DNA from: Chitinophaga sp.
GTDB taxonomy: Bacteria; Bacteroidota; Bacteroidia; Chitinophagales; Chitinophagaceae
Direction of reading: 5' to 3'
Assembly: GCF_019236475.1 (NCBI RefSeq)
Contig: NZ_JAFAIX010000004.1
Span: 124,001 to 188,000 of the forward strand
Length of the DNA stretch: 64,000 bases
Numbering within the stretch: the first letter of the stretch is position 1; the number at the start of each line of letters is the position of its first letter. This document shows, in pieces, positions 18,401-27,600 of this stretch. A model generated the notes under the pieces. The model did no database searches. It saw only the letters and a list, made by a program, of their open reading frames with translations, and was not told the origin of the DNA. The translations under genes and the position numbers were made by a program.

Positions 18401-18776
18401 TTCATACTCACGATATGTGGAAGATAAATATATCCATAACTACCTCAATTCACATTTAAGTGACCATGCTCATTCTAATTTTATGACTTCAGGGAATTTT
18501 AGAGATGAACAAAAAATGCATTATGATTATGGGTTATGTGATATGCTTGGACAGCCAATTTATCAATGTGCCTATCTTCAAATTTTAATATTGAATGAAG
18601 TGGTCCTTTTCCTGGATAATAAAGAACTTTCAAAGAGTATGAAAACCGTGTTTGAAAAGAGTGTGGCGTTGTTGATATCCACTATAAATATGTTAGAGGA
18701 GGAGGATTTTCAACTGAAGGCTAATATGGTATCACGACTGCAGCAAGTATTAGTTGAAGTTAATAGTAGCTTATAA
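15420..18776 (+). CDS. Mrr-like nuclease / STAND NTPase / TPR protein, probable antiphage sensor
   Basis: The protein has 1118 residues. Residues 14-110 form a PD-(D/E)XK fold of the Mrr type: FEEFVCDLFN, then GIDI with D47, then IQCKK with Q58 and K60. A linker with VGRE (169-172) leads to an NB-ARC-like NTPase: Walker A GIAGIGKSS (192-200), Walker B IIVIDGV (266-272) and VIITSR (293-298). A winged-helix-like region follows (about 400-500). A TPR array runs from about 560 to 830 (LNNLGIAYSHLGRYDDAIDSF is typical). The last 250 residues resemble DUF5677, with YRNYLNILVTRESAESVVFF and a SHLSDHAHS motif. The order effector-STAND-sensor matches bacterial Avs-type defence proteins. The gene is clearly more AT-rich than its neighbours, stands alone, and its upstream gap has no partner gene. 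The defence role is inference. Confidence 0.85.
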   Translation: MSKQVQFPIISNETVFEEFVCDLFNAEYPEKKFQRFGKKGNKQYGIDIISISDGIAIQCKKKEVDRKNILNELKKDFESSVNAIASSGIEINKLIIASTYDNNTELSIFLIELKKKYAIKYDLIYLGWSSLSSMAVNHLALLNKYFPIYPNSNIRKKTLIPFYEPQSLVGREESYAEMQKYADKYAVFVVSGIAGIGKSSTTSCFLRNRKKDYDNIIWVDAQLNNLRSDLLNTLSSTFDSENVGNTKQLSWNEIVENLASEQGNNIIVIDGVEQIHDDSLDILDTLCSTGWKVIITSRVKIGDYPHVLLSGLNYSSAAALFRRFYTKDTPDGILEKVFKKIDYHPLLIELIAKSSNIVPNLDLKKLDQLLDLRNIKADPLQTDIHIGKHASKYSTDRNDKIYNYILRCFTLWELSENEKKQLLFFSVLPQSEDIDITLFLTYTAQSNKSLSEIWNTLMSLEKKGWISKRGDSFAIHPMIQSVVQKKLKISTKKIESLIFSNTKSLGAINEVNAWRLADHITIAKNILYSTKLSYRTVMLSQVFGTAMLKLGDYTLALKHYEECLNFLIKNFIFDFDSLGTFLNNLGIAYSHLGRYDDAIDSFNRVLLISHQYSKESKISLGKSLDNFATVLEKVGYHEEAFNLTKKAIQIFKKYGAKKELGIACINIVSSYLHKNLIDKAKYFWRIGYALQMQYLPDSPYLSDAYNHRGLIYLKDNMPRHAIWFYKKSLSIYKEERNPDIIGLGYSNLALAYLQANDLPSAKYSLDKALAQYQSMSIINWHNNAQIEELYGHYYTKTGQVEAAIKCFSTSLALFRQFLNPGHFKLKELASLLNRLKSRKGLKLIDRINFSENLTALTENIDIVTKIIQSIIDEYGAVKGLGNGNPGLESFLHDYIFFCFSKSCKSFLAVANLIKSNIPEDAMVILYNVYRNYLNILVTRESAESVVFFIETPIKVAKGLYKAKMNEMGIPEVGIFIDSKKNKEFELYPSLSKMVSYSRYVEDKYIHNYLNSHLSDHAHSNFMTSGNFRDEQKMHYDYGLCDMLGQPIYQCAYLQILILNEVVLFLDNKELSKSMKTVFEKSVALLISTINMLEEEDFQLKANMVSRLQQVLVEVNSSL

Positions 18777-18799
18777 ATGTATTGTTGAAATCGTATATA

Positions 18800-18841
18800 A
18801 AACTAAAAAGCTGCCACTCCTAAGTGGCAGCTTTTTAGTTT
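18800..18841. terminator. Bidirectional terminator with a perfect 19-bp stem
   Basis: Arms 18800-18818 and 18823-18841 are exact complements around the loop CCTA. Each strand ends in a T-rich arm, so it can stop transcription from both sides. It separates the STAND gene (+) from the convergent beta-glucosidase (-) and overlaps the latter's stop codon. Confidence 0.88.
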
Positions 18842-21125
18842 ACAATAACTTAAACCCTGCTTCCTTCACATCTCTACTATTCCCGCCTATAAAGACTTTA
18901 AACTCTCCAGGCTCCGCCACGAATTTCAATTCACTGTTATAAAACTTCAGATCGTTTGCGGTAATGGTAAAAGTTACTTCCTTCGATTCTCCTGCTTTGA
19001 GGGTAATGCGCTGGAATCCTTTCAGCTCCTTCACCGGACGAGTAATGCTACCTACTAAATCGCGGGTATACAATTGCACAATTTCTACACCGTCTTGTTT
19101 ACTGGTATTCGTTACCGTTACTGTTGCCGTAATTTGGCCACCTGGTTTAAACTGGTTGGCAGATAGACGGATATCGCTGTAGGTATAGGTGGAGTAGCTC
19201 AGACCGTAGCCAAAAGGGTATAATGGTTCATTGGATACATCCAGGTAATTGGAGTGGAACTTGGTGAACCATTTATCATTAGCCGTCAATGGACGACCAG
19301 TATTCTTGTGACTGTAATAGAGCGGAAGCTGCCCTACGTTTTGTGGGAAACTGGTGGTTAGTTTACCAGATGGATTTACATCTCCGAATAATACGTCGGC
19401 GATAGCTGCGCCAGCCTCACATCCGCCAAACCAAACGTTTAAGATGGCAGGAACATGCTCATTTTCCCAGGTGAGGGTCATTGGGCGGCCTGCGAAGAGC
19501 ACTAATACCACTGGTTTGCCAGTAGCTACCAGGGCGGCCAGTAATTCTTTCTGTGTATCGGGAATGCCTATATCTGTTCTGCTAGCAGCTTCTCCGGTCA
19601 TTTCGGATGATTCACCCAGTGCTGCTACAATGATATCAGATTGACTGGCAATTTCCAGGGCTTCTTTCCTTAATTCCGCTGCAGTACGTGCGTCTCTGTA
19701 GAGCGTGCGGCCAAACATGGTGCTGTTGATCTCCAACATGGAATCAGCGGTAAGATTGGAACCTTTTGCGTAATTGACTTTCACCTGGCTGCCTACTGAT
19801 TGTCGCAGTGCCTCCAAGAGGGAAGGATGTTTGGTGATCTCGGCAGACACAGACCAAGTACCGGTCATGTTTACCCTGGAATTGGCCAATGGACCAATCA
19901 ATGCAATACTTCCTTGTTTTTTTAAAGGGAGTAGTTGTTGTTGATTTTTTAGTAAGACGAATGTCTCTGTAGCTGCTTTACGCGCTTCCAGTCGCTTTTC
20001 AGGCGTGTAGATTTCTGCCGTCCGATCGCCCTTGCAATTGCGGTATGGGTCTGTGAAGAGGCCCAGTTTATATTTAGCTTCCAGGATACGTCTACATGCG
20101 GTATTAATCGTATTGATATCTACTTTCCCTTCTTTCAAGGATTTGGCGATAGTACCGGTGAATCCTTCGCCAACCATGTCCATATCAGTACCGGCGTTGA
20201 GGGCCAGTGCTGAAACGGTTTGCAGGTCGCCCATGCCGTGGGCCATCATTTCATTGATAGCGGTATAATCAGTTACCACGAAGCCTTTGAAGCCCCATTG
20301 TTTGCGGAGTACATCCGTCATCAACCATTTGTTGGCAGTGGCGGGAATACCATCTACTTCGTTGAAGGAGGTCATGATGGTAGCAGCGCCTGCGTCTACA
20401 GCGGCTTTGTAGGGAGGGAAGTATTCGTTGTACATTCTCACGCGACTCATATCCGTTGTGTTGTAATCCCTGCCTGCTTCTGCTGCCCCATACAGTGCGA
20501 AGTGTTTTACGCAGGCAAGAATATTACTGTTTTCGGAGAAGTTGTTTCCCTGATAACCTCGTACCATAGCGGCGGCAATGCGGGCGCCCAGGTACGGGTC
20601 TTCCCCAGATCCTTCTGCAATCCTTCCCCAACGGGCATCACGGGCAATATCCACCATAGGAGAGAATGTCCAGTTGATACCATCCGCACTGGCCTCGATA
20701 GCCGCCACACGCGCACTTCTTTCAATCATGTTCATATCCCAGGAGCAGGACAATGCCAGTGGAATGGGGAAGGTGGTTTTATATCCATGTACTACATCCA
20801 GTCCGAAGAGCAAAGGAATTTTCAGGCGCGATTGCTCTACCGCCATCTGTTGTGCTTTGCGGATATCGCCTACTTTGGTCATGTTCAGTAGTGCGCCTAC
20901 CTGACCCGCTTTGATTTTTGCTTCTACACCGGTGCTCACAGCGGAACCGGTTACCACTTCACCGGAAGTGAGTAAGTTCAACTGCCCCAACTTTTCTTCC
21001 AGTGTCATCTTTTTTAGGAGTGCATCTACAAACGTTTTCATTTGCAGATCTTGTTGCTTTTGCGCAACGGCTACATGGCTGACCCAGGTGCAAGCCAATA
21101 ATAACGTGAGTTTTAAATATCTCAT
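18840..21125 (-). CDS. bglX: Secreted GH3 beta-glucosidase
   Basis: This 761-residue protein has a signal peptide (about 1-21, ending in VAVAQ). It has the BglX layout: a GH3 N-terminal TIM barrel (about 45-370), a GH3 C-terminal alpha/beta domain (about 400-640) and a fibronectin-III-like domain (about 670-745, QITATVTVTNTSKQDG). The nucleophile is D286 in GFVVTDYTAI. KHFALYG (207-213) and the acid/base region with GEAASR are present. It hydrolyses terminal beta-glucosyl residues, probably in the periplasm. It lies 11 bases downstream of the SGNH/EEP fusion and belongs to the uptake locus with the SusC/SusD pair. Length is normal for the family. Confidence 0.95.
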   Translation of the reverse strand: MRYLKLTLLLACTWVSHVAVAQKQQDLQMKTFVDALLKKMTLEEKLGQLNLLTSGEVVTGSAVSTGVEAKIKAGQVGALLNMTKVGDIRKAQQMAVEQSRLKIPLLFGLDVVHGYKTTFPIPLALSCSWDMNMIERSARVAAIEASADGINWTFSPMVDIARDARWGRIAEGSGEDPYLGARIAAAMVRGYQGNNFSENSNILACVKHFALYGAAEAGRDYNTTDMSRVRMYNEYFPPYKAAVDAGAATIMTSFNEVDGIPATANKWLMTDVLRKQWGFKGFVVTDYTAINEMMAHGMGDLQTVSALALNAGTDMDMVGEGFTGTIAKSLKEGKVDINTINTACRRILEAKYKLGLFTDPYRNCKGDRTAEIYTPEKRLEARKAATETFVLLKNQQQLLPLKKQGSIALIGPLANSRVNMTGTWSVSAEITKHPSLLEALRQSVGSQVKVNYAKGSNLTADSMLEINSTMFGRTLYRDARTAAELRKEALEIASQSDIIVAALGESSEMTGEAASRTDIGIPDTQKELLAALVATGKPVVLVLFAGRPMTLTWENEHVPAILNVWFGGCEAGAAIADVLFGDVNPSGKLTTSFPQNVGQLPLYYSHKNTGRPLTANDKWFTKFHSNYLDVSNEPLYPFGYGLSYSTYTYSDIRLSANQFKPGGQITATVTVTNTSKQDGVEIVQLYTRDLVGSITRPVKELKGFQRITLKAGESKEVTFTITANDLKFYNSELKFVAEPGEFKVFIGGNSRDVKEAGFKLL

Positions 21126-21136
21126 ATCAGTATAGA

Positions 21137-22582
21137 TTAAAAGCGAATGGTGGCTGCTACAGGAAAATGGTCTGAAGGAAAACGAAGGTCTTTGGCATCC
21201 GTCAGTACCCCGTAGTTCAGTACCGTTATGTTATTATTTATGAAGATAAAATCTATTCTGCCTTCTTTCACCACTTTTGTCCAGTTATGATATTTAAAGT
21301 CCTGGAAAGTGCTGTCAGGGCCATATGGTTTTGTTTGGGAAACCAATTTGGCATCGTTGAATTGTTGTACGATAGTGCCATAGGCGCTGGTTTCTGGGTT
21401 GGAGTTGAAATCTCCTGTAATGATGACAGGGGTATTTTTGTCGGACAACTGGTGAATTTTCTCCAGGATCATTTTAACGGAATTTTCCCTGGCCTGGCGC
21501 CCTTCATTATCAAAGTGGGTATTGAAGAAATAGAACTCCTTACCACTGGTTTTTTCCACCAACTGCGCCCAGGTACAGATGCGGATATAAGCGGCATCCC
21601 ACCCTTTGGAAGGAATGTCTGGGGTAGGAGATAACCAGAAATTACCGGATTTTATCAATTCATATTTTTCTTTGTTATAAAAGATCGCTGAAAACTCACC
21701 ACCTTCTTTCCCGTCATTTCTGCCAACGCCTACGTGGGCGTGCGTGCCCATCGCATCTAAGTCGTGCATCTGGTCGATGAGGGCTTCCTGTACACCGAAT
21801 ACATCGAATTGGTGGTATTGAATCAGATCGCGCACCATTTCTTTCCGATGAGGCCATGCATTGGCGCTATCCCAAGCGATATTCAATCGAAGATTAAAGG
21901 TGGCTACCTTCATCGTGGTGATGGATTGATCTACTAGGTGTGGTGCAATGGCTTTCTGCCAGATGCGATAACCTACTGGTTTCATGTGTAGTTGGTCCTC
22001 TTTGAAGAGTTCCGCTTTGATAGTACCATTGGGATGGAGCATTTTGCTGTATACATCCACAAAGGAAGTATAGGGCTGCTTGGCCAGGAATTGTTGGATG
22101 GCTTTATTGCTTTTCACCATTTCCCGCAATAACCTGATTCTGCTGGGACTAGGCTTTATGGAGATATATGTTACCGGGACTTGCGGCATTTTATTTCTAA
22201 TCATTCCAAAGAGCGTCTGGAAGCGTTTTAGCAACAGGGGCGCTTTTACCGTATCGGAAGATAGGTCGTTTTCTCCGCAATAGATAACGATTTGCTGAGG
22301 ATGATAAGCAAAGATGACATCATTGGCATAATGGATGACATCCAGCAGATTAGAACCTCCAAAGCCCCGGTTTATAATATGATGGCCAGGGAAATAGTTA
22401 TTTGCATCCTGCCAATAGGTAAAGGAAGAACTGCCAATAAAGAGGATCTCCTTGCCAGTAGGAGGTATAAGGGAGTCTTGATGTTTAAATGCCTGAATAT
22501 CGCTGTAATAGGGATATTGTTGTTGGGCATAGCTAGTGCTGTAACAGCAGATGCAAATGATTGCAGCTAAAATTTTTCTCAT
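21137..22582 (-). CDS. Secreted SGNH-hydrolase / endonuclease-exonuclease-phosphatase fusion
   Basis: The protein has 481 residues with a signal peptide (about 1-19). Residues 40-215 are a GDSL/SGNH esterase: G50-S51-S52, NRGFGGSN, GEND (103-106), and D196 with H199 in DQLHMKP. Residues 222-481 are an EEP metallophosphodiesterase: MKVATFNLRLN, GVQE, NTHFDNEGRQARENS, ITGDFNSNP and PSDHFPVAATI. Both active sites look intact. The first domain would remove acyl groups and the second cleave a phosphodiester or phosphomonoester. The gene sits directly before bglX, so a decorated sugar or glycolipid is a likely substrate (inference). No frameshift separates the halves; this is a true fusion. Confidence 0.88.
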   Translation of the reverse strand: MRKILAAIICICCYSTSYAQQQYPYYSDIQAFKHQDSLIPPTGKEILFIGSSSFTYWQDANNYFPGHHIINRGFGGSNLLDVIHYANDVIFAYHPQQIVIYCGENDLSSDTVKAPLLLKRFQTLFGMIRNKMPQVPVTYISIKPSPSRIRLLREMVKSNKAIQQFLAKQPYTSFVDVYSKMLHPNGTIKAELFKEDQLHMKPVGYRIWQKAIAPHLVDQSITTMKVATFNLRLNIAWDSANAWPHRKEMVRDLIQYHQFDVFGVQEALIDQMHDLDAMGTHAHVGVGRNDGKEGGEFSAIFYNKEKYELIKSGNFWLSPTPDIPSKGWDAAYIRICTWAQLVEKTSGKEFYFFNTHFDNEGRQARENSVKMILEKIHQLSDKNTPVIITGDFNSNPETSAYGTIVQQFNDAKLVSQTKPYGPDSTFQDFKYHNWTKVVKEGRIDFIFINNNITVLNYGVLTDAKDLRFPSDHFPVAATIRF

Positions 22583-22661
22583 GGAATATAGATTGATCGC
22601 TTCACTTTGATGTATAGTGTAGCCATGCTAGTATCTTACCCCATGTTGCCTTGAAAAAATT

Positions 22662-23738
22662 TTATTTTGATTCGCGGGAACGCATCACAATGGTATTGCT
22701 ATCTTGTTTTACGACCTCTGTGTTGAGTACGGTCGATAGTACAAACAGGGCATCGTCCAGAGAAGATATGAGGATGGGGCCACTCACCGTTCTGTTGTTC
22801 AATGCCGGGTCTTGCATGATAATGCGCTTTCCGAAATTGTCCTCCAGGTAAAGGAGTATATCATTTACCGTAGGATCTTGTAAAATTAGCTTTTGATTTT
22901 TCCAGGCACTGTATTTTTCCGGAGAAGTAGTGGCAGTAATGAGTTTATTTTCTTCATGATTGTAAGATACTATCTGGCCTGGCAACATAATAATATCCTG
23001 CGCTTTACCATTGCTGAAGGAAAGTTTTATTTTCCCGCTTTCCAGTACTACTTCTGTTTTCTGGCGTCGTTGTCTCACGTCGAACATCGTCCCTAATACA
23101 GTAATGGTAAGGTCTTTCGTGTGTACGAGGAATTTTTCTTCTGCCTTTATCTGATTGGTATCTTTATTAATATGAATGACGTTAAAGAGGGCTTCCCCTT
23201 CTAACCACACTTCTCGGTTACTCCCTTTCTCCCAATTTTTGCTATAGGTTATTTTTGAATTGGCATTTAGTTCTACTTGCGAGCCATCTGGAAGCATCAC
23301 CTGGCGGATTTCACCAAAGTGAGTGCTGGCCATCATTTGCTCGTTATGGGTGCGCTTCATAAAGAAATAAGCGCCAATGAGTACCAGTCCTGCGATAACT
23401 GCTGCTGCTGGAAGGAACACCCTGCGGGAAAGGAAATGTACTTTCTTCGGCTGTGCTGCAGTTGTTTGCAATTGGTTTTGTAAAAGTTGTAAATGTTTTT
23501 CCCAAGAGGCGTCTACTTCCGCATCAGTTGGGGTGTGGATGGCAAACGAAATATTTTTCAGGTATAAGCGGGCATTTTCAATGGCTTCCTTTTGCTGTGG
23601 AATAGTGGTGATAACCATCTGCCAAAAAGCTTCATGCTCGGCGGTTGGCTGGTACACCCATTCCTGGAAATAGGCATCCGTAAGAAAATCGCTTTCCTTA
23701 TAGTGAATATATTTATATGTGATGGCTCCTTTTTTCAT
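22662..23738 (-). CDS. FecR-family anti-sigma factor
   Basis: The protein has 358 residues. A cytoplasmic N-terminal helical region (about 1-105) is followed by one transmembrane helix (about 108-130, FLPAAAVIAGLVLIGAYFFM) and a periplasmic FecR domain (about 140-240: GEIRQVMLPDGSQVELNANSKITY, WLEGEALFNV, FLVHTKDLTITVLGTMFDV). The C-terminal part (about 285-350) is the STN-contacting domain seen in Bacteroidota FecR proteins. It should hold the sigma factor encoded 82 bases upstream until the divergent SusC receptor signals substrate binding. Confidence 0.95.
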   Translation of the reverse strand: MKKGAITYKYIHYKESDFLTDAYFQEWVYQPTAEHEAFWQMVITTIPQQKEAIENARLYLKNISFAIHTPTDAEVDASWEKHLQLLQNQLQTTAAQPKKVHFLSRRVFLPAAAVIAGLVLIGAYFFMKRTHNEQMMASTHFGEIRQVMLPDGSQVELNANSKITYSKNWEKGSNREVWLEGEALFNVIHINKDTNQIKAEEKFLVHTKDLTITVLGTMFDVRQRRQKTEVVLESGKIKLSFSNGKAQDIIMLPGQIVSYNHEENKLITATTSPEKYSAWKNQKLILQDPTVNDILLYLEDNFGKRIIMQDPALNNRTVSGPILISSLDDALFVLSTVLNTEVVKQDSNTIVMRSRESK

Positions 23739-23820
23739 GCTGTTATATAGTTCCCTGTTCTGCTGATTTTACCCCAAACTATTTTATAAAATTTCTTTAA
23801 AATAGAGGAAGCGGCAAATA

Positions 23821-24363
23821 TTAGCATAATAAAAATAAGAACATAACCTTTTCTTTTAAAGCTAACAGACTCCTTGCCATGATTTTATATGTAGCTTTTA
23901 CCGAGATATTAAGAATAGACGCCACTTCCTGATAAGAAAGATTTTCATAAAACTTCAGGAATATTGCTTCGAGTTGGCGGCCAGTCAGTGTTTTAATTGC
24001 TTTTTGTAATTTAACTTGCAGCTCCTCGTTTAGCTCTTTGCTGACGATCACATTCTCGATAGACATTTCATGATCTTCCGCTGTAGCCGAATTAAAAACC
24101 ATCTTATCGTGCTGCCTGATTTTTTTTATGAGAACGTAACGGAATGATGAATAGAGATAAAAATTAGGTGAATCTACATGCGATAATTTTTCACGTCTGT
24201 TCCACAAATCCAGGAATACCTCCTGTATACTGTCTTCTATCAGATGCGTGTTGGTAGTAAATTTCCTACCGTAATTATAGAAACGCTTGTAATATTCTTT
24301 ATACAATCCGGAGTAGGCGTCAATGTCGCCATTCATAATATGTTGGAATACCGGATTGTCCAT
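23821..24363 (-). CDS. ECF RNA polymerase sigma factor
   Basis: This 180-residue sigma factor has region 2 (FNYGRKFTTNTHLIEDSIQEVFLDLWNRR) and region 4 (LTGRQLEAIFLKFYENLSYQEVASILNISVKATYKIMARSL). The size and the FecR gene just downstream place it in the Bacteroidota FecI-like ECF group that controls SusC/SusD genes. It is divergent from the SusC gene across 332 bp, the expected target promoter region. Confidence 0.93.
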   Translation of the reverse strand: MDNPVFQHIMNGDIDAYSGLYKEYYKRFYNYGRKFTTNTHLIEDSIQEVFLDLWNRREKLSHVDSPNFYLYSSFRYVLIKKIRQHDKMVFNSATAEDHEMSIENVIVSKELNEELQVKLQKAIKTLTGRQLEAIFLKFYENLSYQEVASILNISVKATYKIMARSLLALKEKVMFLFLLC

Positions 24364-24695
24364 TTTTAGGTCAGAGATTGATTGAAATTGAACGCGAAAT
24401 TATTGAAAAAAGGATACCATTAACAGTTTGCTCCTGCTTAAACAGGCGCTTATTATGTTAACTAATTGTTATCAGGATAATAACGTATTCGTATGAACGA
24501 TAAAAAGAGTCATTGTAATGTATTGATTATTAGTTTATTATATATTTTAGGGAGACACGTGTCCGTCTTATGCTTTTACCTGTACTGCGTGCTTGGAAAA
24601 AAAATTATAAATGGATGGGGTAATTTTTTCCATTCCTAACACTTACTCCTAAACGGAACAAATTCCACTTTAACTAAACGAAAAATTTACCAACT
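24364..24695. promoter_or_regulatory. Divergent control region between sigma factor and SusC
   Basis: It holds no gene. It includes a 10-base palindrome GACACGTGTC (24554-24563) and, nearer to SusC, a hairpin pairing AAAAAATTA (24599-24607) with TAATTTTTT (24621-24629) in the presumed leader. TATATTTT at 24541-24548 is a one-mismatch -7 element without a well-spaced -33 TTG. The susC transcript therefore probably has an AT-rich structured 5' leader. Confidence 0.4.
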
Positions 24696-27600
24696 ATGAC
24701 GCTGCGCTATTTTAAGCGGTTGCTTGTGGTACTATTGCTGGCAGCCACAAGTACGGTGTATGCACAGAAAACTGTCCCTGTAATTGATGCCTTGAAAGCT
24801 ATTACCCGCGTGTACAAAGCAGATTTTGTGTATGATCCGCAGGTAGTAAAGACCAAAACAACCACCTACAACATTTCTAATTTCTCTGGCAAATCGCTGG
24901 AAGATGTACTGAAAGGGGTATTGTATCCAAATGACCTCGTATTTCTGTATGTAAAACCTAACTACTACACGATCGTAGAGAAAGACAGAGTAGGGGAGTA
25001 TCAGTCGTCTCCCAAAAAATTAACGGATGAAAACAGCCAGGCTACTGCATCCACCAATCAGAAGGTGAAAGTATCCGGTGTTGTAAGCGATGCCACACAA
25101 CCCATTCCCAGTGCGATGGTAATGGAAAAAGGCTCCTCCACAGGTGCTGTTACCAAACCTGATGGTAGCTATACTATTACCGTATCCGGCCCGCAGGCCA
25201 TCTTGGTATTCTCTTCTATAGGCTATGGTAGCCGGGAAGAACTGGTGGGCGACCGCACTAGCATTGATGTACAGTTGCAAGAAGTGAGGAAAGAACTGGG
25301 TGAAGTAGTGGTAACGGCCTTAGGTGTGAAACGAGAAGAGAAAGCACTGGGTTATGCGGTGCAATCTGTAAAAGGTACCAATATGCAAACCGTTAAAGGC
25401 GTAGATGTAGGTACTTCCCTCACGGGCCAGGTCTCTGGTCTCACCGTTAAAAACTCTACAGAATTTAATGGTACGCCTAAGTTGGAAATGCGTGGTGAAA
25501 CACCTCTGCTGGTAATCGATGGTGTACCTTATGGTAATATGACACTGCGCGATATCCCTACAGATGATATCGAAAGCATCAACATGCTGAAAGGACCTAC
25601 TGCTGCGGCTTTATATGGTGCGCGTGGGGCTGCCGGCGCTGTGATGATTTCTACCAAACGCAGTAAGGAAGATCGCCTCACCGTTGATGTCAACAGCAAC
25701 ACGATGTTTAATCTTGGCTACCTGGCCATCCCGAAAGTGCAATCCTCTTATGGCCACGGTCTGGATGGTAAAATCGCTACGGATTATGTTTGGGGCCCTA
25801 AGTTGGATATCGGTCAAACGGCTACCCAATGGAATCCTATCACCAAGAAGAATGAGGATATGCCACTGGTATCTAGTGGTAAAAACAACCTCAAAAACTT
25901 CCTCCAAACAGGACTGATCACCAATAACAGCGTGAGCGTTACAAAAGGTGGAAAGAATGGTTTCTTCAGAGCAGGCCTCAATCATATCTATAATAAAGGT
26001 CAGTTCCCTAACCAGAAATTGAATATCATTAATTATACCATGAGTGGCGATCTGAAAGCAGGTGATAAATTCAGCCTGGAAAGCCATATGGGATATACCC
26101 GTACGACAGCGCCACAACTCTGGGGAAGCTCTTATGACCAACAAGGTTATATCTACCAGATCCTCATGTGGACGGGCCCCGACTATGATATCCGTCAGTA
26201 TAAAGATTATTGGGTGACACCAAACATCAAACAGAACTGGCTGTATAATGCCTGGTACGATAACCCTTACCTGATCGCTTATGAAAAGTTGAGAAGTACA
26301 GAGCAAAATAAACTGAATGCTAGTTTGATCATGAACTACAACTTCACCAAAGACCTGAAGTTAATGTTCAGAAATGGATACGACTATTACAAAAATGAGG
26401 ATATCATCCAAAACCCCGCTGGTATTAATTCTACGAGGGGTATGACCATTGGAAATACTTTCCCATTTGACTTCAGTGGTAAAGGTTTGTATGGTCAGAA
26501 CCAAAGCTGGGGTAATAGTATCAACAGCGACCTGTTGCTCACCTACAATAAGCAGGTGGGTAAATGGAATATCGATGCGTTGGGTGGTGCTAGTATCTTC
26601 TATTATAAACAAAGAGAGCAAGGCGCTAAAACAAGAAACGGATTGGCAGTACCAGGCTGGTATTCCCTCGCGAATGCGGTACCTTCCACCACCGCAGGTG
26701 TAGATGGTATCATTAATACCTATGGCACCTGGGCTAAACAAACCAATTCCGTATATGCGAAAGCGAGTCTCTCCTGGAATAGTGCCGTATTCCTAGACGT
26801 AACCGGAAGAAACGACTGGAGCTCTACACAAGATGAAAGTGCTAGATCTTATTTCTATCCTTCTGTGGCCACTAGTGTGCTGATGTCTGAATTCATCCAA
26901 ATGCCACGCTGGATCGATATGTGGAAGGTACGTGGCTCCTGGACGATGACTAAAACACCGCTGGACGTATATGCCAACAACCTCGCCTATACGATTAATA
27001 ACAGTTGGGGTACTATTAGTGCTACTACGCCGAATAACTTGGCGGGAAGCAATTTATTGCCAGCTACCACTCGCACTTGGGAGTTTGGTACCGCTGCCTA
27101 CTTGTTTAACAAACGCCTGCATGTAGACCTGGCTTACTTCACAAAACTCTACTACAATACCCAGATCCAGCAAACGTTGGCGCCTTCTTCCGGCTACGCT
27201 ACCACCTTGATCAATACCAATGAAACCGCTGCTCGTCGTGGTGTAGAGGTAACCTTGGATGGTACCGTGATGAAGAAAGGTAAGTTCCAATGGAACTCCA
27301 TGTTGAACTTTTCTACACAACATAAATACTATGTAGATATCGATCCGGTGTATTCTGCTAAAAACCTCTGGACAAAAGAAGGTGGACGTATGGACGTAGT
27401 AGCATATACGCAGAAAGCACTGAGAGACCCACAAGGTAACGTGATTCACCAGAACGGCATGCCGCTCCTGAGTACTTATACCCAGCAGTATGGTTTGTCT
27501 GATCCAGACTTCGTATTCGGCTTCATCAACAATTTCAATTATGGCAACTGGAATCTAGGTATCACCATCGATGGCCGCATTGGTGGGGTGATGTACGATT

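Noticed and set aside
20220..20891. Plus-strand frame of 223 codons opposite bglX
   Set aside because: It is antisense to the GH3 catalytic domain and shows no family motif.
25611..26306. Long minus-strand open frame of 231 codons inside the first SusC gene
   Set aside because: It lies wholly within a strongly supported plus-strand gene, has no recognisable domain and a composition typical of an antisense shadow.
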